Positions 40,096 to 51,268 of a DNA stretch of 64,000 bases are shown piece after piece. A program made the position numbers and the translations under genes. Each line of letters starts with the position of its first letter. Position 1 is the first letter of the stretch. Source of the stretch: Spiroplasma sp. SV19 (lineage in GTDB: Bacteria > Bacillota_I > Bacilli_A > Mycoplasmatales > Mycoplasmataceae); the NCBI RefSeq assembly GCF_030060925.1, contig NZ_CP045455.1:124001-188000 (forward strand), written 5' to 3'. A model generated the notes under the pieces. The model made no database searches. It was not told the DNA's origin and saw nothing but the letters and a program-made list of their open reading frames with translations.

Positions 40096-43000
40096 ATGGA
40101 AAGTTTTAATCTTGATTTTATTCGAAATCTAACGAGATTAGTAACATTTAATAATGCTGAACAATTGTATCAAACAAAGAAGATAACATTATTAAAAATA
40201 GATGAGCAGCAAACTTCAAATAACGAAAAAGAATTAATTATTAATTGCCAAGTTATTGCAAAAAATAATAGTGATTATTATGAAGTAAATGTTGTTTTTG
40301 CCATTGTTGCTGAAATGACATTTTTAACTCGTCAAAGTTGCAATTGTATTGACTATAATTTTCAACATCAAATTTGTCAGCATATTGTTGCAACTTTGCT
40401 GTTTGCCTTTTATGAATCTAAAGAAAATATTCAACAGTGACGAGCATTGTTTACCGCAACTGATCACTTATTAACAACCTTTGTTAATAAGAATAAACAA
40501 AATTATGAAACAAAAGAAAATGTTGTTGATTGTCAATGTAGTTTGATTATTGACTCAACATTTCAAAAACCTGCTGTTGTACAAATAAAATTAGGTTATG
40601 AACATGACCAGTTTTTTGAAATTAAAAATATTTATCATTTTTTAAGGTTTTTAGCAAAAAATCCACTTGATCCAGATTATTTAAAAGGTTATGAGATTTC
40701 CCAAAAATTTGTTTTATATCCGGCAAAAGTGGTTTTTTCACTATTTGCGGAAAAAGTGATTCGGTTTTTACAACGAGAATTTATTAATGTTTCTAGTTTT
40801 TTGCAAACCCAAAAAATGGATTTTTATGGAGTTTCAATTACAAAAAGTTTTGGGTTTTCAGCTTATCAAACAGAGCAATTTTTAATAGCTTTACAAGATG
40901 AAACAATTAAATTAATTGTTAATGATCAGGAATATCCAAATATTAAGATCAGTTCTGATCAGTACCAACCGAGTTTAAAAGTTCAGCAAAATGATAATTT
41001 AATTCAAATTGTTAATAATAAAATAACACCAGTAGTTTTAACACCAAATCAAGGAAGTTTATTTGATCATGAACAAATTTTTTTATTGGGACAAAAAGAT
41101 ACCTTTTTGTTAGGGCCAATTTACCAAACAATGGCAATGACTAGTCAAAACCAAATTACTTTTACTGCTCATCAAACTAATGATGTTATTAAAGCAATTG
41201 TTGCGTTATTGGATTATCCTAGTAATATTGTAAATGTTGATAAAGTAATTTTAAAAGCATTAGAAAAAACACCATTAATTATTGAAAGTTATTTTGATTT
41301 TAAGGGTAAGGAAATTATTTTACGACCAATTTTTCGGTATGGAACAATTACAATTGATTTGCTAAATAAGGTTAATGATGATAGTAAAATTGTGTTACGG
41401 AATATTTATCAAGAGCAACAATATTTAACTTTTTTAAAGCAAATTGGTTTTGTTAAAAATATAATTATTTAGTTTTAAATGATTTAAATTATGTTATTAA
41501 ATTATTATCTGAACATATCACAACGCTAGAAACACTTTCGCAAATTTTTTATACTGATAATTTTAAAAATGTTCGGTTAGTTGACTTTAATGTCAATCGT
41601 TCAAGTATTAATATTAATCAAAAAAATAATTGATTGGAATTTGAGTTTCAAGTTGCCGAGATTGATTATCATAATTTAAGTGAAATTTTAGTGGCTATTA
41701 ATAATGGTAATAAATATCATCAATTAACAAATGGGGGAATTATTAATTTACAAGAACAAACATTACAGAAATTTGCAACCTTAATTAATCAATTTGATTT
41801 TCGAGAAGAACAATTTGTAACAGGGAAATTACAATTACCAAAATATCATGCGTTAACAGTTTATAACAATTTGGATTTATGGACAGAATTTAATTGCTCT
41901 TTTAATTTTGATTTTAATCATCTAATTACTAAAATTAAACATTTAAAAGAAAATAAGTTTAGTGTCCCTGTCTCACTAGAGACAGTAATGTGTGATTTTC
42001 AAAAGAAAGGTTATTTTTGATTAAAGACACTTGCTTCATTAGGATTTGGTGGGATTTTAGCTGATGAAATGGGATTAGGAAAAACATTACAAACAATTAG
42101 TTTTATTTTAAAAGAATATGAGTTGAATCCAAAAATGACCCCAGTCTTAATTGTAGTTCCTGCTTCGTTAATTTATAATTGAAAGAATGAAATTAATCAG
42201 TTTGCTCCTGTTTTAAAAACATTAGTGATTGCAGGAGAACGAAAAACAAGAGAACTATTATTTGCAAAAATTAACGAAGTACAAGTTATTATTACTTCTT
42301 ATCCATTACTTCGTCGTGATATTGGCTATTATCAACAATTTCAATTTCAATATTGCTTTTTAGATGAAGCACAACATATTAAAAATCCCCAGTCAATTAA
42401 TGCTAAAACTGTTGGAAGTTTAAATATAGCAATTCGTTTTGTATTAACAGGAACGCCAATTGAAAATAATTTAACAGAATTATGATCAATTTTTAATTTT
42501 ATTTTGCCAGGATTTTTGTTTCATCATCATTATTTTCAAAAACGATATGAAATCCCAATTATACGTGAACAAAATGAAATAGTTAAAAAAGAACTATTGC
42601 AAAAAATTGCACCGTTTATTTTACGTCGTTTAAAGAAAGATGTGATGAGTGAATTACCACCAAAAATTGAACACAAAATTTTAGTGGAAATGACTGATCG
42701 TCAAAAGAAAATTTATGCTGCTTTTGCAACAGCAGCACGTGATGAAATTAATAAAATTTTAAAAGCTGGACACTATCAACAAAATCGCTTGAAAATTTTT
42801 GCAACGTTAACTAAATTAAGACAAATTTGTTGTGACCCTAGTATTTTAGATGAAAAATATCATAATGAAAGTGGTAAATTAGATGCTTTACGAGACATTT
42901 TTTCTGACTTAACCGGTAGTGGACATAAAATCTTAATTTTTTCACAATTCACAACTGTTTTAAAACGAATTGAAATTCTTGCGCAAGAATTAAATTTAAA

Positions 43001-43391
43001 ATACTTGTATTTAGATGGCAAAACACGATCAGAAAGTCGGGTAATGATGACACAAAAATTTAATGAAGATAAGACAATTAATGTTTTTCTAATTTCTTTA
43101 AGAGCAGGCGGGGTTGGTTTGAATTTAACAGCTGCTGATGTTGTTATTCATTTTGATCCTTGGTGAAATCCTTCGATTGAAAATCAAGCAACTGATCGTG
43201 CCCACCGGATTGGCCAACAAAGTACAGTACAAGTAATTAAGTTAATTGCAAAAGGAACCATTGAAGAAAAAATTTTGGCAATTCAAAATGATAAGCAAGC
43301 AGTAATTGAGGCAGTGTTAAATAATAATTTGGAAAATGCTAATTTTACAAAATTTTCCGAAGCAGAATTACGGGATATTTTAGAATTATAA
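40096..43391 (+). pseudogene. SWIM-domain SNF2 helicase, one frameshift
   Basis: About 1,098 aa when mended. A SWIM zinc finger comes first (C82-x-C84-x9-C94-x-H96), then a long SNF2-associated region. The SNF2 ATPase follows, with DEMGLGKT (about 655), FLDEAQHIKN (about 756), LTGTPIENN, then the helicase C domain with [29 protein letters not shown] and QATDRAHRIGQ. This is the bacterial SWIM-SNF2 family of Firmicutes. The frame is lost at about 41455-41472; one more A in AAAAA restores VKKYNYLVLNDL and removes TAG 41470. All ATPase motifs are intact beyond it, so recent breakage, assembly error or two overlapping products are possible. Ribosome site AAAGGAG. Confidence 0.8.
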
Positions 43392-43636
43392 AGCCTAATG
43401 TATATCGTTCCTTACAGTTATTAAGTTAGAAAATTATGTCCTAATTCTTTTTATATATAAATAAACGACAATAAAACTTTAATAAAAGGTGATATTATAA
43501 ATAATTGAAATAGTAAAGCATTTAGTATATTTATATTTTTAATTATATCTTATTATCAAAAATTATAAATTATGTTATTCGCTTTAGGGCGATTACTGCT
43601 CCTGTAATAGTTTTTCAAGAAGTTATCTTAAATTAC

Positions 43637-43669
43637 TTGCCTTTTTTTTTTTTTTTTTTTTTTTATAAT
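43637..43669 (+). promoter_or_regulatory. Spiralin promoter with poly-T spacer
   Basis: TTGCCT (-35, 43637-43642) and a perfect TATAAT (-10, 43664-43669) are separated by 21 bases, every one a T. The run is 23 T in all (43642-43664). Length change in the run would move the spacer toward or away from the optimal 17. The leader is about 55 bases to the ATG. Confidence 0.7.
43642..43664 (+). repeat. T23 homopolymer in the spiralin promoter
   Basis: Twenty-three T fill the gap between -35 and -10 elements. Prone to slipped-strand length change. Confidence 0.9.
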
Positions 43670-43730
43670 GAGAACATTAAATATAAAATTATATTTAATA
43701 TCCTTAAAAAATGAGGAAAGGAAGTAGACA

Positions 43731-44426
43731 ATGAAACGATTATTAGCAATCTTAGGAGCATTTGGATTAACAGCAACTGGTGCAACAACAGTAGTTGCAT
43801 GTAACAATAAAAAAGTTGCAGATAATGATTTAGCAAAAATTAAATCAATTACTGCACCAGCAGCAGTTACTGCTGTTAATTCAGAAAGTGTGACAAAAGA
43901 GGAGGTTAAAACAGCTTTAGCAGCGAATGTTTTAGCAGCAGTGCAAGGAATTGCAAAAACAGCAAAAGCAGATGATTTTACATATGATGTTTTTAAAGAT
44001 AACAAAGGAACGGCATATAGTAATGTTAATTTAAAAACAGGAACAGCAGATGTTTATGTGAAAATTACAGCAGCGAAAGATAAAAAAACTGTTATTAATT
44101 CAACAGGATATATTAAGGTAACGTTGCCAAAAGAGGGAACAGTAGTTAAACAAGATATTGCGGGGACAACAGTAACTGATCCAGGATTAACAGCAGATAC
44201 AGGTAAGAAATATTCTGATTTGTTAAAAGATCAAACGTTAATTGATGCAGTTGTGGCTGGAATTAAAACAAAAACTGGTCTTGATACAGCAGTGACAACA
44301 GATTTCACTTTAACAAGTGATAAAGCAACTGATGCTGCACAAGCGGCTGGAGCTGTTAAAATTACAGTAACTGCTACAGGTAATAAAATTACTGGAACAT
44401 TTAATTTTACTATTACTCTAAAATAG
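43731..44426 (+). CDS. spi: Spiralin, major surface lipoprotein
   Basis: A 231-aa amphiphilic lipoprotein, the most abundant surface protein of spiroplasmas. Signal peptide MKRLLAILGAFGLTATGATTVVAC, lipidated Cys24; the mature protein is Ala/Thr/Lys/Val-rich and has no Trp or Met after the signal, as known for spiralin. Two repeats can be seen: VTKEEVKTAL ... GYIKVTLPK (about 55-140) and YSDLLKDQTLIDAVV ... FNFTITLK (about 160-231). Ribosome site GAGGAAAGG. Promoter spacer is a T homopolymer. Implicated in host binding and insect transmission in plant-pathogenic species; role here inferred. Confidence 0.92.
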   Translation: MKRLLAILGAFGLTATGATTVVACNNKKVADNDLAKIKSITAPAAVTAVNSESVTKEEVKTALAANVLAAVQGIAKTAKADDFTYDVFKDNKGTAYSNVNLKTGTADVYVKITAAKDKKTVINSTGYIKVTLPKEGTVVKQDIAGTTVTDPGLTADTGKKYSDLLKDQTLIDAVVAGIKTKTGLDTAVTTDFTLTSDKATDAAQAAGAVKITVTATGNKITGTFNFTITLK

Positions 44427-44436
44427 TAATTAAATC

Positions 44437-44470
44437 AATAAAAACACTATTTTTAAATAATGTTTTTATT
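44437..44470 (+). terminator. Terminator-like hairpin after spiralin
   Basis: AATAAAAACA pairs with TGTTTTTATT, 14-base loop. No T-run beyond the stem itself. A second hairpin ATTTCC/GGAAAT (44616-44636) precedes AATATTTTT further on. Confidence 0.5.
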
Positions 44471-44655
44471 TGCAAAAATTAGCAATAAAAGTTTATTTTT
44501 TTAGACGATAATAAGTATAAAAAATAACTTTATATAATATTAAATTTAAAATAACATTCATAAAAATAAATATCCTTAGAGGAACTCTTATTTTTTTATT
44601 TCTTATTATCATGTAATTTCCAATAAGATAGGAAATAATATTTTTATTAAAAATG

Positions 44656-44664
44656 TGATATAAT
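44656..44664 (+). promoter_or_regulatory. Extended -10 of gene 44724
   Basis: TGATATAAT, 59 bases before the start codon. Confidence 0.5.
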
Positions 44665-44723
44665 TATAAAGAATTTAAAAAAATAATACAATATTTGGGA
44701 CAAAAAAGAAGGTATAAAAAATT

Positions 44724-46067
44724 ATGCAAAACCATATTCGCTATATATATGATGAAATGTGCGACAAATGTAAAATAACTTTTAAAAAAATTATTTTAGC
44801 AATTCGTAATGATCGCACAAAGGATGTTAATAATTTAGCATTGTTTTTATGTGAAATAAATCCAAATTTAAAAAGTCAAGATGATCATGGTGTAATGCCA
44901 ATTGCCATAATTAATTGTACTACGAACAAATATGCCTTCTTTTGAAAAACTAATTTATTAGATCATAAAGGCAGTCCAAAAGTTCCAATTATTAAGCATA
45001 CAATTGAGTTATCACAAGAGACAATTAATAAAATTCTTTTACGTCGACGTCCTTCAACAACAAATCTTCCGGGTGATAATTCTTCAGTTACTAATGAAGA
45101 ACCAGTTGATGGTGCAACACTTGTTGCTTCACCGTTTGTACCACTTGAACAACAAAATAATGTACCAGAACAATCATTTTCTGCTGAAATTGAAACAACA
45201 AATGATGCTAATAATGATAAAGAATCGAATGGTTTAGTTGTTGCTGCAGAGCCAGCTGATGGAGAAACAGTTGCTTTAGTAAAACAAATGCAAAAAAACC
45301 AATTAATGACAATGCGGAAAATGGTTGAAGTGATTAATCGGAAATTCCAATGAAAAATATGAACCCTGATTGCTATTTTAGTTATTTCATTAACAGGATT
45401 TGGTATTGGTGGTTGACAATTATATCGTTATATAAATAATGGAGGGACAAATAACGGGGGAGACATTAGTCGAACTGATATTACTTTATTAGGTGGTGAT
45501 TTAAGTCAACAGGTCATTACAATTGATGATAAAGATAATTCTGGTGAGTTATATAACGCTTTATTAACATTAGAGGTTGGTTCAAAAAAAGATGGTAAAT
45601 TAGAACCAAAATTATTAGAAGCAATTAAAGATCCTAATACAGTAATAACATTTTCATCTCCTAATTTCCAAGAAAACCAAGAAGCTTATGCAGCAACAAT
45701 TACGATTAATGCTAAGAAAGCAGCCCGTTTTACTGGAACAACTAATATTGCCCTCCAAGCAAAATCAAAACGAATTGATATCAATAAATTGTCACAAGAT
45801 TTAAGAGGAACAGAAGTAACAATTACTAGTGATAATTCTCGTAAAATTTTAGAAGCTGTTTTAGCAAACGGAGCGATTACGCTGAATGCTAAACAGAGAA
45901 AATTATTAGAAGATGCAAAAGACCCAAATAATCGACTAGCATTATGAATTAATGGGAGTGTTAGTCCAGGTGGAACACCAACGGCTGTTGATTTAGTTGT
46001 TATAAGTAGTGGTTCTAATCTTTACAAATATATAGCAACTTTTAACTTAACAGTAAAATGAACATAA
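44724..46067 (+). CDS. One-pass membrane protein with cysteine-motif N-terminus and duplicated exterior
   Basis: A 447-aa protein with no signal peptide. Residues 1-100 carry EMCDKCK and MPIAIINC, matching EICLKCR and RPLIIFNC of the protein at 3152. A low-complexity linker rich in Glu/Asn/Val follows. One transmembrane helix (about 211-232) follows RKFQWKIW. The outer half contains two diverged copies of a unit of about 85 residues, each with a D-x-x-S helix and LLE-(A/D)-x-KDPN, and ending in a beta strand (ATITINAK...; IATFNLTVKW). The ending resembles spiralin-type strands. Function unknown. Confidence 0.7.
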
Positions 46068-46090
46068 CCAACAAGGCATTAACTATTATT

Positions 46091-46120
46091 AAAACTCATT
46101 TATTATGAGTTTTTTTATTT
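46091..46120 (+). terminator. Rho-independent terminator
   Basis: AAAACTCAT-TTATT-ATGAGTTTT followed by TTTTATTT. Confidence 0.85.
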
Positions 46121-46175
46121 TACGAAAGGATTTTTCTTTCTAACAAAGTTAACTTAAAATGGAGGGGATGATAAT

Positions 46176-46745
46176 ATGTATGATTTTATTTATGGAACTA
46201 TTTATCAATTTAATGATAATATGCTTTCTTTAGAACAAAATAATTATGGGTATGAAATTTATTTAGTTACAAATAAAAGGTTTACATTTAAAAAAGCAGT
46301 CCAAATTAAAATGTATACCTTTTTAAAGTATGACAATGATGTTTTTTTTCAGTGATTTGGTTTTTTGGATTTAGCAACTAAGAAAATTTTTTGTGATTTA
46401 TTAACTGTTCCAACAATTGGGGTTAAAACGGCTGTGAAAGTATTACAACAAATTAGTGTTGAAGATTTACTAATGCTTGTGCAACAAAATAATATTACTG
46501 AAATTGAAAAATTACAGGGATTAAAAACCCATAGTGTTCGGTTATTATTACATACTTTACAAAAAATTTATTTTAAAAAGAATTATAATAATCTTCAAAA
46601 TAAAGTAATTAGTTGTTTAAAAGAATTAGGTTATCCGTTGTCTATGATATATTCTACAATTAATACTATTATGCCAGTGCCAACTAAACTTGACCAATAT
46701 CTAAAAATCGTTTTGCTTAAAATTAGTCAAAATGATGCAGTTTAA
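46176..46745 (+). CDS. ruvA: Holliday junction DNA helicase subunit RuvA
   Basis: A 189-aa RuvA-like protein. The N-terminal OB fold begins MYDFIYGTIYQFN, and the helix-hairpin-helix region reads LLTVPTIGVKTAVKVLQQI ... EIEKLQGLKTHSVRLLLHTL. The C-terminal domain that contacts RuvB is diverged. Located by its position directly before ruvB, whose start overlaps its end by 14 bases. Ribosome site GGAGGGG. Confidence 0.85.
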
Positions 46746-47676
46746 TGTTCGCCCAGTTAATTTTGAAAGTTATATTGGTCAAACAAATATTAAAATGAAT
46801 TTAAAAGTTATGTTAGCAGCTAGTCAAAAGCAACACCAGCCATTAAAACATATGTTATTTGTTGGCCCAACGGGGGTTGGGAAAACTAGTTTAGCACATT
46901 TAATTAAAACAGTTCTGCAACAAAAGTTATTGCTGTTACATGGTCCAAATTTACAAAAACCAAGTGATTTAATTAGTTGTTTAATGCAAGTAAAAGCGTT
47001 TAATTTAGTTTTTATTGATGAAATTCATGCTATTAGTCGGGAGGTTGCTGAAATTTTATATCCTGTTTTAGATGATAATTGCTTAAATTTATTATTAGGA
47101 AAAGACTATAACACAAAAAATGTTGTTTTACCTTTACCATTCTTTACTTTATTAGCCGCAACAACATTACTATACCAAGTGCCACAACCATTATTAAATT
47201 GTTTTACAACAGTTTTTCATTTTGATGAATATACTAATGATGATATGCAACAAATTTTAAATAACTTATTTCTAAAAGTAGGAATAAAACTACAGTCAGC
47301 AGAACTAAATTTTTTAGCTTGTTATAGTCGTAACAATCCCCGCGCAGCACTGAAATTATTTTATCGAATATATGATTATTTATTAGTTACATCACAACCA
47401 GTTAATTTAAATTTTTTACAAGAAATTTTAATTAATTTGAAAATTTATCAAGATGGATTAGATTCAAGAGAAGTAAATTACTTAAAAAAAATTTATGCTC
47501 TTTTTGAAACCCAACCAGTTGGGTTAAGCACTTTAAGTCAAATTTTAGATGAGCCATTGTTAACAATCACAAATAATTTAGAGCCTTTTTTAATAAAAAA
47601 GGGGTACTTAATAAAAACATCTCGTGGGCGAGTTTTAACAAGTAAAACAATAGAATTTTTAAAAAATATTGCATAA
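46732..47676 (+). CDS. ruvB: Holliday junction branch-migration ATPase RuvB
   Basis: A 314-aa AAA+ motor. Starts VRPVNFESYIGQ, the RuvB signature; Walker A VGPTGVGKTSLAH (about 43-55), Walker B LVFIDEIHAISREVAEILYPVL, sensor LLAATTLL and a winged-helix C-terminus ending RGRVLTSKTIEFL. The sequence is diverged from Firmicute RuvB, as is usual in spiroplasmas, but the motifs are complete. Translation is coupled to ruvA. Confidence 0.92.
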   Translation: MMQFNVRPVNFESYIGQTNIKMNLKVMLAASQKQHQPLKHMLFVGPTGVGKTSLAHLIKTVLQQKLLLLHGPNLQKPSDLISCLMQVKAFNLVFIDEIHAISREVAEILYPVLDDNCLNLLLGKDYNTKNVVLPLPFFTLLAATTLLYQVPQPLLNCFTTVFHFDEYTNDDMQQILNNLFLKVGIKLQSAELNFLACYSRNNPRAALKLFYRIYDYLLVTSQPVNLNFLQEILINLKIYQDGLDSREVNYLKKIYALFETQPVGLSTLSQILDEPLLTITNNLEPFLIKKGYLIKTSRGRVLTSKTIEFLKNIA

Positions 47677-47738
47677 TTTACTTAATTTTTTTAAGAAGTC
47701 GGTTATAATAATAATTGGAACTAAGGTAAGGTGTAAAG

Positions 47739-48029
47739 ATGAACCATAATTATAAAAAGGAACAAGAACAAATTGCAAATTATGCCTGGAAAATGATTAG
47801 TCTAAAAGCAGTTGATTTAAAATTATCTAATCCAAATATTACGGAACAAGATGTGGCAGATTATTTAATAAAAATGATTTTAGTGGATAGAACAATTGTT
47901 GATGTTAGTGAAGTAGCTTATTATATCTTTAATATAAAGATTAATCGGATGATTGAATTTATGAATAATCAAAAAATTACCGCTGCTGATTTATCATTAG
48001 AGGATTTTAAAGATATGTTTATTAAATAA
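47739..48029 (+). CDS. Small helical protein between ruvB and secDF
   Basis: A 96-aa soluble protein, predicted helical, with LSNPNITEQDVADYLIKMILVD in the middle. No motif recognised. TATAAT at 47704-47709 and ribosome site TAAGGTG support it. Context is conserved core, so it may be a lineage-specific housekeeping accessory. Confidence 0.7.
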   Translation: MNHNYKKEQEQIANYAWKMISLKAVDLKLSNPNITEQDVADYLIKMILVDRTIVDVSEVAYYIFNIKINRMIEFMNNQKITAADLSLEDFKDMFIK

Positions 48030-48097
48030 TAAAATTAAATAGAGAATAGTGTACAATATATAAAGAAAAGTTTTAAAATAGAACAGTGGTGTAAAAC

Positions 48098-51000
48098 GTG
48101 AAGAAAAACGAACAAATTAAAACAATTAAAGAACCAAAAAGCAAAAAGGCAATTAGCAAATTAATTATTCGTATTGGTACTTTGCTTGTTTTAATTGCTG
48201 CAATGATTGTTGGCGCTTATTTTTCAGCGGATAGTTTTCGTTATTCATATAAAACAGGAATTGCTTATTCGGGTGGTTATCAAGTTCAGGTTAATGTTTT
48301 AGATAAAAGTGATCCTAATTTTTCACCAGATATACCAAATGGTGATAGTAAAAAAGGATTAGAATTATTACGTAATAAATTAGATCCATTGTCAAATCAA
48401 AATTTATATTTACAAACATTAGGTCGTAATGCAGTCGAAGTTGTTGTTGGAAAAGATATGTTTAAATCTTATAGTGCGTTAAGTAAGACAATTCAACGTT
48501 TAGGGGCAATTTATTTAACTGATAGTAAAGGAAAAGACTTATTAGTTAGCGATAATAACGGGACAAAAGAACGAACACCATTAAGTGATGTTATTTCAGG
48601 TTCAACAACAGGCGTTGATCAAAGTCGTCGCCCAATTATTACCTTAAAAATTAAAGATCAATCAAAATGAGATAGTATTATTAATGGTTTAAAACCATCA
48701 GAAGGAGGCGGACAAGCACAACCTCTATATATTTGAACTGATATTGGTCAATTTATTGATGATTTACGTCATGATACTGATAATATTCAAGCAATTGCGA
48801 CTCTTTTTAACGCTGAAATTCGTAGTAAAGTTTCGTCAACTGATTGAACTAATATTTATCAAATTTTTAATGTTGAATATTATGATGCCGGAACTTCGCA
48901 ACTTCGTACTGGTAACTTATTAGATTTAGCATTAAGTTATCCAATTTCTCAGGTGCGAACATGAATGGAAGATGCTCGTTTTCGTTTTACTTCTGTGCCA
49001 ACTGATAGATTGTTAATTGATCCAAATGATAAGTCTGCAACAACAAATCAGTTTATTGATCCGTTACGTCCATATTTACAAACAATTATTGAATATAATA
49101 CAGCATTAACAGATTTATATAAAGAACATATCATTAATTGAAATTCAATTAAGCTTGGAACAGGAGCTGCTGAAAATTCAAATCAAATTACAACCTCAAC
49201 TGAAACTGAAGCTCGTCAAATTAGTAATTTAATTAATGGGGGACTAAGTGGTTTAGAATTTGTTATTCGTGGTTATCGTGAAATTCCGCCTGTTGTTTCA
49301 GCTAATGTTTTTAAAATTTCTTTAATTATTTTAGGGGTATTAGTTTTAGCGATTTTCATTGTTTTATTAGTTTATTATCGTTTATTTGGTTTTATCGCAA
49401 TTTTAACTTTATTGTTTACAATAATTGCAACATTATATTTTTCTTCATTATTGAAAGTACAAATTTCCCCAGAAAGTATTGCAGCCTTAATGATTGCATT
49501 TGGTTTAGCCCTTGAAGGAAACTTATTATTCTTTTCACGGTATAAACGTGAGCGGTATGAAAATCAAGTGCCATTTGAACCAGCAATGAAAATTGCTAAT
49601 AAACAAACAATTGCAGTCTTTATTGATGCTTTAGTAGTTTTAATTATTTTAGGATTAGCATTATTTTGACAAGGAACAAATAATATTAAATCATTTGCCA
49701 CAATCTTATTGGTTGGATTAATTATTTCCGTAGTAATGGTGTTTGCGGTGGCACGTTTAATGTATTGAATTGTAATTAAATTACGTTGACAAGAAAGACA
49801 CCCTTGATTAGATGTTTCACGCTTTTCATTATGAAAATTATTTCTGAACAAAAAAGTTGCTAGTACAACAGCACCAGTAGCATTAGATACTACTACTCAG
49901 TTAGGAACAACAAATCCAAATGAAACTGTTGTCATAGAAAGCACTGATACTGCAGCCATCAGAACAAAAAAAGAAAAGCAACAGAAACAAGGAAAATGAA
50001 CATTTTATAATATTACGAAATGAACCCCAATTGTTGGAATTATTTTATTAATTGTTGCTTTAGCAATTGCCTTTGCTGGTAAAGCAAATGTTGCTAATTC
50101 ACTTAAACAGGGGATTAATTTTACTATTAATCAAGATTTATGAGGGGCTGATGACGATGAAACAGCAATTGCAAAGTTATCAGCCCAATTAGAAAATACT
50201 CGTAAAATAAAACATTATAATTTTACTTATAATATTTATATCCTTAAAAGACAAGAAAATGGTGCTAATAACCGCATTTTAGTTGTTAGTACCAATATTA
50301 CCAAAGGGACTTTTGAACGCGAATTGTTAATATCAATTGCATCATTTTATAACGCAACCCCGGATGATTCTTCATTGGCATTGCAACAAACTGATCCGGT
50401 GATGGAAGGTTATATTTTAAAAATTGCGGCAATTAGTATTGGGATTGGTTTAGCATGTATCTTTGTCTACACTTTATTCCGTTTAGATTGAGCACAATTT
50501 GTTGGGATGTTATTAGCTAGTTTATTTGTTTTAATCATAACAATTGCGATTGCAATTATTACCCAAGTATTAATTACTTTTGAAATGTCAATCGCCTTCT
50601 TAGCAATTTTTGGTTTTGCGATTGCATTTGCAACAATGGTAATGGTTCGGGCAAAACAAAATAAAAAAGCTATTAATATTCGTGAATATGAAACATTTTT
50701 CACATATATGTCACAGCATCGTTTACAAATTAAACGCTTACGTCGCGCACATAAAGTTTATTATCAAGAAGAATTAAAAAAATTAGCTTTAAAACACCCT
50801 GAATTAACTTTGCGAGAAATTAAAAAACAATATCATGAACAGTTAAAACGTACACAATTAGCGGCAAAAGATATTAAAAGTAAAAATCATAAAGTAATTC
50901 GTGAAGTTCGTAAAGACTTTAGAGTTTATAATTATGAACACAACTTTTTACAAAAAGTTGCTAATATTACAATTAAACAAATGGTTCAACATTGTTTAAC

Positions 51001-51244
51001 ATTGGGAATCATGTTTGCTGTTTTATTAATTACATTAGCTGCTTTTTCAGGGTCATGATTTGGCTTTAATATTGTGATTTTAATTGGATTAATTGTTGGG
51101 ATGTTTGCAACATTATTTGTTGGGATTCCAATTTGAGTGGCATTAGAAAAATATCGCGCTTTAAATAAAATTCGTGTTAAAAATTATTTAGATTCACAAC
51201 GTGTTGAAATCGATGAACAAATTGTGATTGGTATAAATGATTAA
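48098..51244 (+). CDS. secDF: Fused protein-export subunit SecDF
   Basis: A 1,048-aa membrane protein of the Sec export machinery, using proton motive force to pull preproteins outward. Twelve helices in two halves: a SecD part (helix 1 at about 21-45; large exterior domain; IPPVVSANVFKISLIILG, then ALMIAFGLALEGNLLFFSRYKRE) and a SecF part from about residue 640. The D1/D4-type motifs are diverged. The linker and the C-terminal cytoplasmic helices are basic and longer than in bacilli. GTG start at 48098. The many lipoproteins in the window depend on this pathway. Confidence 0.9.
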
Positions 51245-51268
51245 TTAGCCAAGAAAGGGATTTTAAAA

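Larger units (their letters stand above)
43392..43730. other. Intergenic region: spiralin promoter
   Basis: AT-rich, with no gene. The last 95 bases contain the spiralin promoter with its T23 spacer, leader and ribosome site; upstream, only short hairpins such as CGCTTTAGGGCG (43580-43591) are seen. Confidence 0.6.

Noticed and set aside
43628..44005. Reverse-strand frame over spiralin
   Set aside because: It overlaps spiralin and its promoter; its C-terminal poly-Lys comes from the T23 tract. Spiralin is certain.
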